Source: Phylloscopus collybita (taxonomy: Eukaryota > Chordata > Aves > Passeriformes > Phylloscopidae). From it: a DNA stretch of 64,000 bases. Shown here one piece after another: positions 8,498-19,971 of this stretch. The stretch covers positions 1,116,001-1,180,000 of the forward strand of contig JAJNNQ010000139.1 of the NCBI GenBank assembly GCA_027886175.1. The letters are read 5' to 3'. The number at the start of each line of letters is the position of its first letter. Within the stretch, counting starts at the first letter, position 1. A program made the position numbers and the translations under genes. The notes under the pieces are model-generated. The model searched no databases, was not told the DNA's origin, and saw only the letters and a list, made by a program, of their open reading frames with translations.

Positions 8498-11400
8498 TCA
8501 CTGTCTAGCTGATTTACAGTTGCCTCTGCGTAGAGCAGCTAGAGGAGCAGCTCTGCCGGCTTTCCTGTGCTTCTGCATAGCAGAGCTGTCAAGAACGAGA
8601 AGCTGCGTTTGGCCGAGAAAGCAGCGCTTCGCGGAAGCACAGCCAGCGGCGTCTTCGGTACAGCCGCAGCTTGTGCGGAGAAGCGAAAGAGAGCCGGGGA
8701 AGAACGTGGAAAGCCGAACTCGGTCGCTGCAAGCGGGTGCTGGCGAACAGCTTCTGGTCACCTTGTAGAAACTGTCCCAGCACAGTGCAGAGTCCCCGTG
8801 GCTAGTTCCTTGAAATACCTTTCCTGGCAGCAGCCCAGAGCTGTACTGAGTGCAGCAGGTGTCAGGCAGTCTCCTCTCGCCGTGTAGGTGCTTCTGTTTT
8901 GTGTTTGCAGCGTGCAGAGAAGCCCGCGTGCTTGCTGCTGCTTCCAGCAAGCCAAAAGGCTTTTGCAGCCACTTTCCTGCCTTTTCCACAACAGCATCAC
9001 TGTCTAGCTGATTTACAGTTGCCTCTGCGTAGAGCAGCTAGAGGAGCAGCTCTGCCGGCTTTCCTGTGCTTCCGCATAGCAGAGCTGTCAAGAACGAGAA
9101 GCTGCGTTTTGCCGAGAAAGCAGCGCTTCGCGGAAGCACAGCCAGCGGCGTCTTCGGTCCAGCCGCAGCTTGTGCGGAGAAGCGAAAGAGAGCCGGGGAA
9201 GAACGTGGAAAGCCGAACTCGGTCGCTGCAAGCGGGTGCTGGCGAACAGCTTCTGGTCACCTTGTAGAAACTGTCCCAGCACAGTGCAGAGTCCCCGTGG
9301 CTAGTTCCTTGAAATACCTTTCCTGGCAGCAGCCCAGAGCTGTACTGAGTGCAGCAGGTGTCAGGCCGTCTCCTCTCGCCGTGTAGGTGCTTCTGTTTTG
9401 TGTTTGCAGCGTGCAGAGAAGCCCGCGTGCTTGCTGCTGCTTCCAGCAAGCCAAAACGCTTTTGCAGCCACTTTCCTGCCTTTTCCACAACAGCATCACT
9501 GTCTAGCTGATTTACAGTTGCCTCTGCGTAGAGCAGCTAGAGGAGCAGCTCTGCCGGCTTTCCTGTGCTTCTGCATAGCAGAGCTGTCAAGAACGAGAAG
9601 CTGCGTTTTGCCGAGAAAGCAGCGCTTCGCGGAAGCACAGCCAGCGGCGTCTTCGGTACAGCCGCAGCTTGTGCGGAGAAGCGAAAGAGAGCCGGGGAAG
9701 AACGTGGAAAGCCGAACTCGGTCGCTGCAAGCGGGTGCTGGCGAACAGCTTTTGGTCACCTTGTACAAACTGTCCCAGCACAGTGCAGAGTCCCCGTGGC
9801 TAGTTCCTTGAAATACCTTTCCTGGCAGCAGCCCAGAGCTGTACTGAGTGCAGCAGGTGTCAGGCCGTCTCCTCTCGCCGTGTAGGTGCTTCTGTTTTGT
9901 GTTTGCAGCGTGCAGAGAAGCCCGCGTGCTTGCTGCTGCTTCCAGCAAGCCAAAACGCTTTTGCAGCCACTTTCCTGCCTTTTCCACAACAGGATCACTG
10001 TCTAGCTGATTTACAGTTGCCTCTGCGTAGAGCAGCTAGAGGAGCAGCTCTGCCGGCTTTCCTGTGCTTCCGCATAGCAGAGCTGTCAAGAACGAGAAGC
10101 TGCGTTTGGCCGAGAAAGCAGCGCTTCGCGGAAGCACAGCCAGCGGCGTCTTCGGTCCAGCCGCAGCTTGTGCGGAGAAGCGAAAGAGAGCCGGGGAAGA
10201 ACGTGGAAAGCCGAACTCGGTCGCTGCAAGCGGGTGCTGGCGAACAGCTTCTGGTCACCTTGTAGAAACTGTCCCAGCACAGTGCAGAGTCCCCGTGGCT
10301 AGTTCCTTGAAATACCTTTCCTGGCAGCAGCCCAGAGCTGTACTGAGTGCAGCAGGTGTCAGGCAGTATCCTCTCGCCGTGTAGGTGCTTCTGTTTTGTG
10401 TTTGCAGCGTGCAGAGAAGCCCGCGTGCTTGCTGCTGCTTCCAGCAAGCCAAAACGCTTTTGCAGCCACTTTCCTGCCTTTTCCACAACAGCATCACTGT
10501 CTAGCTGATTTACAGTTGCCTCTGCGTAGAGCAGCTAGAGGAGCAGCTCTGCCGGCTTTCCTGTGCTTCTGCATAGCAGAGCTGTCAAGAACGAGAAGCT
10601 GCGTTTGGCCGAGAAAGCAGCGCTTCGCGGAAGCACAGCCAGCGGCGTCTTCGGTCCAGCCGCAGCTTGTGCGGAGAAGCGAAAGAGAGCCGGGGAAGAA
10701 CGTGGAAAGCCGAACTCGGTCGCTGCAAGCGGGTGCTGGCGAACAGCTTCTGGTCACCTTGTAGAAACTGTCCCAGCACAGTGCAGAGTCCCCGTGGCTA
10801 GTTCCTTGAAATACCTTTCCTGGCAGCAGCCCAGAGCTGTACTGAGTGCAGCAGGTGTCAGGCAGTCTCCTCTCGCCGTGTAGGTGCTTCTGTTTTGTGT
10901 TTGCAGCGTGCAGAGAAGCCCGCGTGCTTGCTGCTGCTTCCAGCAAGCCAAAACGCTTTTGCAGCCACTTTCCTGCCTTTTCCACAACAGGATCACTGTC
11001 TAGCTGATTTACAGTTGCCTCTGCGTAGAGCAGCTAGAGGAGCAGCTCTGCCGGCTTTCCTGTGCTTCCGCATAGCAGAGCTGTCAAGAACGATAAGCTG
11101 CGTTTTGCCGAGAAAGCAGCGCTTCGCGGAAGCACAGCCAGCGGCGTCTTCGGTCCAGCCGCAGCTTGTGCGGAGAAGCGAAAGAGAGCCGGGGAAGAAC
11201 GTGGAAAGCCGAACTCGGTCGCTGCAAGCGGGTGCTGGCGAACAGCTTCTGGTCACCTTGTAGAAACTGTCCCAGCACAGTGCAGAGTCCCCGTGGCTAG
11301 TTCCTTGAAATACCTTTCCTGGCAGCAGCCCAGAGCTGTACTGAGTGCAGCAGGTGTCAGGCCGTCTCCTCTCGCCGTGTAGGTGCTTCTGTTTTGTGTT

Positions 11401-14400
11401 TGCAGCGTGCAGAGAAGCCCGCGTGCTTGCTGCTGCTTCCAGCAAGCCAAAACGCTTTTGCAGCCACTTTCCTGCCTTTTCCACAACAGGATCACTGTCT
11501 AGCTGATTTACAGTTGCCTCTGCATAGAGCAGCTAGAGGAGCAGCTCTGCCGGCTTTCCTGTGCTTCTGCATAGCAGAGCTGTCAAGAACGAGAAGCTGC
11601 GTTTTGCCGAGAAAGCAGCGCTTCGCGGAAGCACAGCCAGCGGCGTCTTCGGTACAGCCGCAGCTTGTGCGGAGAAGCGAAAGAGAGCCGGGGAAGAACG
11701 TGGAAAGCCGAACTCGGTCGCTGCAAGCGGGTGCTGGCGAACAGCTTTTGGTCACCTTGTACAAACTGTCCCAGCACAGTGCAGAGTCCCCGTGGCTAGT
11801 TCCTTGAAATACCTTTCCTGGCAGCAGCCCAGAGCTGTACTGAGTGCAGCAGGTGTCAGGCCGTCTCCTCTCGCCGTGTAGGTGCTTCTGTTTTGTGTTT
11901 GCAGCGTGCAGAGAAGCCCGCGTGCTTGCTGCTGCTTCCAGCAAGCCAAAACGCTTTTGCAGCCACTTTCCTGCCTTTTCCACAACAGGATCACTGTCTA
12001 GCTGATTTACAGTTGCCTCTGCGTAGAGCAGCTAGAGGAGCAGCTCTGCCGGCTTTCCTGTGCTTCCGCATAGCAGAGCTGTCAAGAACGAGAAGCTGCG
12101 TTTTGCCGAGAAAGCAGCGCTTCGCGGAAGCACAGCCAGCGGCGTCTTCGGTCCAGCCGCAGCTTGTGCGGAGAAGCGAAAGAGAGCCGGGGAAGAACGT
12201 GGAAAGCCGAACTCGGTCGCTGCAAGCGGGTGCTGGCGAACAGCTTCTGGTCACCTTGTAGAAACTGTCCCAGCACAGTGCAGAGTCCCCGTGGCTAGTT
12301 CCTTGAAATACCTTTCCTGGCAGCAGCCCAGAGCTGTACTGAGTGCAGCAGGTGTCAGGCCGTCTCCTCTCGCCGTGTAGGTGCTTCTGTTTTGTGTTTG
12401 CAGCGTGCAGAGAAGCCCGCGTGCTTGCTGCTGCTTCCAGCAAGCCAAAACGCTTTTGCAGCCACTTTCCTGCCTTTTCCACAACAGGATCACTGTCTAG
12501 CTGATTTACAGTTGCCTCTGCGTAGAGCAGCTAGAGGAGCAGCTCTGCCGGCTTTCCTGTGCTTCTGCATAGCAGAGCTGTCAAGAACGAGAAGCTGCGT
12601 TTTGCCGAGAAAGCAGCGCTTCGCGGAAGCACAGCCAGCGGCGTCTTCGGTACAGCCGCAGCTTGTGCGGAGAAGCGAAAGAGAGCCGGGGAAGAACGTG
12701 GAAAGCCGAACTCGGTCGCTGCAAGCGGGTGCTGGCGAACAGCTTTTGGTCACCTTGTAGAAACTGTCCCAGCACAGTGCAGAGTCCCCGTGGCTAGTTC
12801 CTTGAAATACCTTTCCTGGCAGCAGCCCAGAGCTGTACTGAGTGCAGCAGGTGTCAGGCCGTCTCCTCTCGCCGTGTAGGTGCTTCTGTTTTGTGTTTGC
12901 AGTGTGCAGAGAAGCCCGCGTGCTTGCTGCTGCTTCCAGCAAGCCAAAACGCTTTTGCAGCCACTTTCCTGCCTTTTCCACAACAGGATCACTGTCTAGC
13001 TGATTTACAGTTGCCTCTGCGTAGAGCAGCTAGAGGAGCAGCTCTGCCGGCTTTCCTGTGCTTCCGCATAGCAGAGCTGTCAAGAACGAGAAGCTGCGTT
13101 TTGCCGAGAAAGCAGCGCTTCGCGGAAGCACAGCCAGCGGCGTCTTCGGTCCAGCCGCAGCTTGTGCGGAGAAGCGAAAGAGAGCCGGGGAAGAACGTGG
13201 AAAGCCAAACTCGGTCGCTGCAAGCGGGTGCTGGCGAACAGCTTCTGGTCACCTTGGAGAAACTGTCCCAGCACAGTGCAGAGTCCCCGTGGCTAGTTCC
13301 TTGAAATACCTTTCCTGGCAGCAGCCCAGAGCTGTACTGAGTGCAGCAGGTGTCAGGCCGTCTCCTCTCGCCGTGTAGGTGCTTCTGTTTTGTGTTTGCA
13401 GCGTGCAGAGAAGCCCGCGTGCTTGCTGCTGCTTCCAGCAAGCCAAAACGCTTTTGCAGCCACTTTCCTGCCTTTTCCACAACAGGATCACTGTCTAGCT
13501 GATTTACAGTTGCCTCTGCGTAGAGCAGCTAGAGGAGCAGCTCTGCCGGCTTTCCTGTGCTTCAGCATAGCAGAGCTGTCAAGAACGAGAAGCTGCGTTT
13601 TGCCGAGAAAGCAGCGCTTCGCGGAAGCACAGCCAGCGGCGTCTTCGGTACAGCCGCAGCTTGTGCGGAGAAGCGAAAGAGAGCCGGGGAAGAACGTGGA
13701 AAGCCGAACTCGGTCGCTGCAAGCGGGTGCTGGCGAACAGCTTCTGGTCACCTTGTACAAACTCTCCCAGCACAGTGCTGAGTCCCCGTGGCTAGTTCCT
13801 TGAAATACCTTTCCTGGCAGCAGCCCAGAGCTGTACTGAGTGCAGCAGGTGTCAGGCCGTCTCCTCTCGCCGTGTAGGTGCTTCTGTTTTGTGTTTGCAG
13901 CGTGCAGAGAAGCCCGCGTGCTTGCTGCTGCTTCCAGCAAGCCAAAACGCTTTTGCAGCCACTTTCCTGCCTTTTCCACAACAGGATCACTGTCTAGCTG
14001 ATTTACAGTTGCCTCTGCGTAGAGCAGCTAGAGGAGCAGCTCTGCCGGCTTTCCTGTGTTTCTGCATAGCAGAGCTGTCAAGAACGAGAAGCTGCGTTTG
14101 GCCGAGAAAGCAGCGCTTCGCGGAAGCACAGCCAGCGGCGTCTTCGGTCCAGCCGCAGCTTGTGCGGAGAAGCGAAAGAGAGCCGGGGAAGAACGTGGAA
14201 AGCCGAACTCGGTCGCTGCAAGCGGGTGCTGGCGAACAGCTTCTGGTCACCTTGTACAAACTGTCCCAGCACAGTGCAGAGTCCCCGTGGCTAGTTCCTT
14301 GAAATACCTTTCCTGGCATCAGCCCAGAGCTGTACTGAGTGCAGCAGGTGTCAGGCAGTCTCCTCTCGCCGTGTAGGTGCTTCTGTTTTGTGTTTGCAGC

Positions 14401-15483
14401 GTGCAGAGAAGCCCGCGTGCTTGCTGCTGCTTCCAGCAAGCCAAAACGCTTTTGCAGCCACTTTCCTGCCTTTTCCACAACAGCATCACTGTCTAGCTGA
14501 TTTACAGTTGCCTCTGCGTAGAGCAGCTAGAGGAGCAGCTCTGCCGGCTTTCCTGTGCTTCTGCATAGCAGAGCTGTCAAGAACGAGAAGCTGCGTTTTG
14601 CCGAGAAAGCAGCGCTTCGCGGAAGCACAGCCAGCGGCGTCTTCGGTCCAGCCGCAGCTTGTGCGGAGAAGCGAAAGAGAGCCGGGGAAGAACGTGGAAA
14701 GCCGAACTCGGTCGCTGCAAGCGGGTGCTGGCGAACAGCTTCTGGTCACCTTGTAGAAACTGTCCCAGCACAGTGCAGAGTCCCCGTGGCTAGTTCCTTG
14801 AAATACCTTTCCTGGCAGCAGCCCAGAGCTGTACTGAGTGCAGCAGGTGTCAGGCCGTCTCCTCTCGCCGTGTAGGTGCTTCTGTTTTGTGTTTGCAGCG
14901 TGCAGAGAAGCCCGCGTGCTTGCTGCTGCTTCCAGCAAGCCAAAACGCTTTTGCAGCCACTTTCCTGCCTTTTCCACAACAGGATCACTGTCTAGCTGAT
15001 TTACAGATGCCTCTGCGTAGAGCAGCTAGAGGAGCAGCTCTGCCGGCTTTCCTGTGCTTCTGCATAGCAGAGCTGTCAAGAACGAGAAGCTGCGTTTTGC
15101 CGAGAAAGCAGCGCTTCGCGGAAGCACAGCCAGCGAAGTCTTCGGTCCAGCCGCAGCTTGTGCGGAGAAGCGAAAGAGAGCCGGGAAAGAACGTGGAAAG
15201 CCGAACTCGGTCGCTGCAAGCGGGTGCTGGCGAACAGCTTCTGGTCACCTTGTAGAAACTGTCCCAGCACAGTGCAGAGTCCCCGTGGCTAGTTCCTTGA
15301 AATACCTTTCCTGGCAGCAGCCCAGAGCTGTACTGAGTGCAGCAGGTGTCAGGCAGTCTCCTCTCGCCGTGTAGGTGCTTCTGTTTTGTGTTTGTAGCGT
15401 GCAGAGAAGCCCGCGTGCTTGCTGCTGCTTCCAGCAAGCCAAAACGCTTTTGCAGCCACTTTCCTGCCTTTTCCACAACAGCA
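8498..15483 (+). repeat. Array block of fourteen 499-bp monomers
   Basis: All monomers are full length. The monomers at 9496 and 11,492 share cttttggtcac plus ttgtacaaa and lie exactly four monomers apart. The monomer at 10,993 carries the rare aacgataag near 11,091. The run 13,488-14,984 corresponds to the monomers at 2015, 3512 and 4011 with two monomers missing. Confidence 0.9.
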
Positions 15484-16481
15484 TCACTGTCTAGCTGATT
15501 TACAGTTGCCTCTGCGTAGAGCAGCTAGAGGAGCAGCTCTGCCGGCTTTCCTGTGCTTCTGCATAGCAGAGCTGTCAAGAACGAGAAGCTGCGTTTTGCC
15601 GAGAAAGCAGCGCTTCGCGGAACCACAGCCAGCGGCGTCTTCGGTCCAGCCGCAGCTTGTGCGGAGAAGCGAAAGAGAGCCGGGGAAGAACGTGGAAAGC
15701 CGAACTCGGTCGCTGCAAGCGGGTGCTGGCGAACAGCTTCTGGTCACCTTGTAGAAACTGTCCCAGCACAGTGCAGAGTCCCCGTGGCTAGTTCCTTGAA
15801 ATACCTTTCCTGGCAGCAGCCCAGAGCTGTACTGAGTGCAGCAGGTGTCAGGCCGTCTCCTCTCGCCCTGTAGGTGCTTCTGTTTTGTGTTTGCAGCGTG
15901 CAGAGAAGCCCGCGTGCTTGCTGCTGCTTCCAGCAAGCCAAAACGCTTTTGCAGCCACTTTCCTGCCTTTTCCACAACAGGATCACTGTCTAGCTGATTT
16001 ACAGATGCCTCTGCGTAGAGCAGCTAGAGGAGCAGCTCTGCCGGCTTTCCTGTGCTTCTGCATAGCAGAGCTGTCAAGAACGAGAAGCTGCGTTTTGCCG
16101 AGAAAGCAGCGCTTCGCGGAAGCACAGCCAGCGGCGTCTTCGGTCCAGCCGCAGCTTGTGCGGAGAAGCGAAAGAGAGCCGGGGAAGAACGTGGAAAGCC
16201 GAACTCGGTCGCTGCAAGCGGGTGCTGGCGAACAGCTTCTGGTCACCTTGTACAAACTGTCCCAGCACAGTGCAGAGTCCCCGTGGCTAGTTCCTTGAAA
16301 TACCTTTCCTGGCAGCAGCCCAGAGCTGTACTGAGTGCAGCAGGTGTCAGGCAGTCTCCTCTCGCCGTGTAGGTGCTTCTGTTTTGTGTTTGCAGCGTGC
16401 AGAGAAGCCCGCGTGCTTGCTGCTGCTTCCAGCAAGCCAAAACGCTTTTGCAGCCACTTTCCTGCCTTTTCCACAACAGCA

Positions 16482-16979
16482 TCACTGTCTAGCTGATTTA
16501 CAGTTGCCTCTGCGTAGAGCAGCTAGAGGAGCAGCTCTGCCGGCTTTCCTGTGCTTCTGCATAGCAGAGCTGTCAAGAACGAGAAGCTGCGTTTTGCCGA
16601 GAAAGCAGCGCTTCGCGGAAGCACAGCCAGCGGCGTCTTCGGTCCAGCCGCAGCTTGTGCGGAGAAGCGAAAGAGAGCCGGGGAAGAACGTGGAAAGCCG
16701 AACTCCGTCGCTGCAAGCGGGTGCTGGCGAACAGCTTCTGGTCACCTTGTAGAAACTGTCCAGCACAGTGCAGAGTCCCCGTGGCTAGTTCCTTGAAATA
16801 CCTTTCCTGGCAGCAGCCCAGAGCTATTCTGAGTGCAGCAGGTGTCAGGCAGTATCCTCTCGCCGTGTAGGTGCTTCTGTTTTGTGTTTGCAGCGTGCAG
16901 AGAAGCCCGCGTGCTTGCTGCTGCTTCCAGCAAGCCAAAACGCTTTTGCAGCCACTTTCCTGCCTTTTCCACAACAGGA
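16482..16979 (+). repeat. 498-bp monomer, CC class
   Basis: tgtccagc near 16,759 with ctattctgag and cagtatcc. Private variant aactccgtcg near 16,705. Confidence 0.9.
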
Positions 16980-17478
16980 TCACTGTCTAGCTGATTTACA
17001 GTTGCCACTGCGTAGAGCAGCTAGAGGAGCAGCTCTGCCGGCTTTCCTGTGCTTCTGCATAGCAGAGCTGTCAAGAACGAGAAGCTGCGTTTTGCCGAGA
17101 AAGCAGCGCTTCGCGGAAGCACAGCCAGCGGCGTCTTCGGTACAGCCGCAGCTTGTGCGGAGAAGCGAAAGAGAGCCGGGGAAGAACGTGGAAAGCCGAA
17201 CTCGGTCGCTGCAAGCGGGTGCTGGCGAACAGCTTCTGGTCACCTTGTAGAAACTGTCCCAGCACAGTGCAGAGTCCCCGTGGCTAGTTCCTTGAAATAC
17301 CTTTCCTGGCAGCAGCCCAGAGCTGTACTGAGTGCAGCAGGTGTCAGGCCGTCTCCTCTCGCCGTGTAGGTGCTTCTGTTTTGTGTTTGCAGCGTGCAGA
17401 GAAGCCCGCGTGCTTGCTGCTGCTTTCAGCAAGCCAAAACGCTTTTGCAGCCACTTTCCTGCCTTTTCCACAACAGCA

Positions 17479-17976
17479 TCACTGTCTAGCTGATTTACAG
17501 TTGCCTCTGCGTAGAGCAGCTAGAGGAGCAGCTCTGCCGGCTTTCCTGTGCTTCTGCATAGCAGAGCTGTCAAGAACGAGAAGCTGCGTTTTGCCGAGAA
17601 AGCAGCGCTTCGCGGAAGCACAGCCAGCGGCGTCTTCGGTCCAGCCGCAGCTTGTGCGGAGAAGCGAAAGAGAGCCGGGGAAGAACGTGGAAAGCCGAAC
17701 TCGGTCGCTGCAAGCGGGTGCTGGCGAACAGCTTCTGGTCACCTTGTAGAAACTGTCCAGCACAGTGCAGAGTCCCCGTGGCTAGTTCCTTGAAATACCT
17801 TTCCTGGCAGCAGCCCAGAGCTATTCTGAGTGCAGCAGGTGTCAGGCAGTATCCTCTCGCCGTGTAGGTGCTTCTGTTTTGTGTTTGCAGCGTGCAGAGA
17901 AGCCCGCGTGCTTGCTGCTGCTTCCAGCAAGCCAAAACGCTTTTGCAGCCACTTTCCTGCCTTTTCCACAACAGCA
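17479..17976 (+). repeat. 498-bp monomer, CC class
   Basis: tgtccagc near 17,757 with linked ctattctgag and cagtatcc. It is followed by the monomer at 17,977, which has the rare combination tggccacc plus ttgtacaaa. That pair recurs at 36,436-37,432. Confidence 0.9.
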
Positions 17977-19473
17977 TCACTGTCTAGCTGATTTACAGTT
18001 GCCTCTGCGTAGAGCAGCTAGAGGAGCAGCTCTGCCGGCTTTCCTGTGCTTCTGCATAGCAGAGCTGTCAAGAACGAGAAGCTGCGTTTTGCCGAGAAAG
18101 CAGCGCTTCGCGGAACCACAGCCAGCGGCGTCTTCGGTACAGCCGCAGCTTGTGCGGAGAAGCGAAAGAGAGCCGGGGAAGAACGTGGAAAGCCAAACTC
18201 GGTCGCTGCAAGCGGGTGCTGGCGAACAGCTTCTGGCCACCTTGTACAAACTGTCCCAGCACAGTGCAGAGTCCCCGTGGCTAGTTCCTTGAAATACCTT
18301 TCCTGGCAGCAGCCCAGAGCTGTACTGAGTGCAGCAGGTGTCAGGCAGTCTCCTCTCGCCGTGTAGGTGCTTCTGTTTTGTGTTTGCAGCGTGCAGAGAA
18401 GCCCGCGTGCTTGCTGCTGCTTTCAGCAAGCCAAAACGCTTTTGCAGCCACTTTCCTGCCTTTTCCACAACAGGATCACTGTCTAGCTGATTTACAGTTG
18501 CCTCTGCGTAGAGCAGCTAGAGGAGCAGCTCTGCCGGCTTTCCTATGTTTCTGCATAGCAGAGCTGTCAAGAACGAGAAGCTGCGTTTTGCCGAGAAAGC
18601 AGCGCTTCGCGGAAGCACAGCCAGCGGCGTCTTCGGTCCAGCCGCAGCTTGTGCGGAGAAGCGAAAGAGAGCCGGGGAAGAACGTGGAAAGCCAAACTCG
18701 GTCGCTGCAAGCGGGTGCTGGCGAACAGCTTCTGGTCACCTTGTAGAAACTGTCCCAGCACAGTGCAGAGTCCCCGTGGCTAGTTCCTTGAAATACCTTT
18801 CCTGGCAGCAGCCCAGAGCTGTACTGAGTGCAGCAGGTGTCAGGCAGTCTCCTCTCGCCGTGTAGGTGCTTCTGTTTTGTGTTTGCAGCGTGCAGAGAAG
18901 CCCGCGTGCTTGCTGCTGCTTCCAGCAAGCCAAAACGCTTTTGCAGCCACTTTCCTGCCTTTTCCACAACAGCATCACTGTCTAGCTGATTTACAGTTGC
19001 CTCTGCGTAGAGCAGCTAGAGGAGCAGCTCTGCCGGCTTTCCTGTGCTTCTGCATAGCAGAGCTGTCAAGAACGAGAAGCTGCGTTTTGCCGAGAAAGCA
19101 GCGCTTCGCGGAACCACAGCCAGCGGCGTCTTCGGTCCAGCCGCAGCTTGTGCGGAGAAGCGAAAGAGAGCCGGGGAAGAACGTGGAAAGCCGAACTCGG
19201 TCGCTGCAAGCGGGTGCTGGCGAACAGCTTCTGGTCACCTTGTAGAAACTGTCCCAGCACAGTGCAGAGTCCCCGTGGCTAGTTCCTTGAAATACCTTTC
19301 CTGGCAGCAGCCCAGAGCTGTACTGAGTGCAGCAGGTGTCAGGCCGTCTCCTCTCGCCCTGTAGGTGCTTCTGTTTTGTGTTTGCAGCGTGCAGAGAAGC
19401 CCGCGTGCTTGCTGCTGCTTCCAGCAAGCCAAAACGCTTTTGCAGCCACTTTCCTGCCTTTTCCACAACAGGA

Positions 19474-19971
19474 TCACTGTCTAGCTGATTTACAGATGCC
19501 TCTGCGTAGAGCAGCTAGAGGAGCAGCTCTGCCGGCTTTCCTGTGCTTCTGCATAGCAGAGCTGTCAAGAACGAGAAGCTGCGTTTTGCCGAGAAAGCAG
19601 CGCTTCGCGGAAGCACAGCCAGCGGCGTCTTCGGTCCAGCCGCAGCTTGTGCGGAGAAGCGAAAGAGAGCCGGGGAAGAACGTGGAAAGCCGAACTCGGT
19701 CGCTGCAAGCGGGTGCTGGCGAACAGCTTCTGGTCACCTTGTAGAAACTGTCCAGCACAGTGCAGAGTCCCCGTGGCTAGTTCCTTGAAATACCTTTCCT
19801 GGCAGCAGCCCAGAGCTATTCTGAGTGCAGCAGGTGTCAGGCAGTATCCTCTCGCCGTGTAGGTGCTTCTGTTTTGTGTTTGCAGCGTGCAGAGAAGCCC
19901 GCGTGCTTGCTGCTGCTTCCAGCAAGCCAAAACGCTTTTGCAGCCACTTTCCTGCCTTTTCCACAACAGGA
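19474..19971 (+). repeat. 498-bp hybrid monomer
   Basis: The left part has acagatgcc, the marker of the second cassette monomer. The right part has the CC deletion, ctattctgag and cagtatcc, the markers of the third. It therefore looks like a fusion of the two, shortening this cassette copy by one monomer. Confidence 0.8.
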
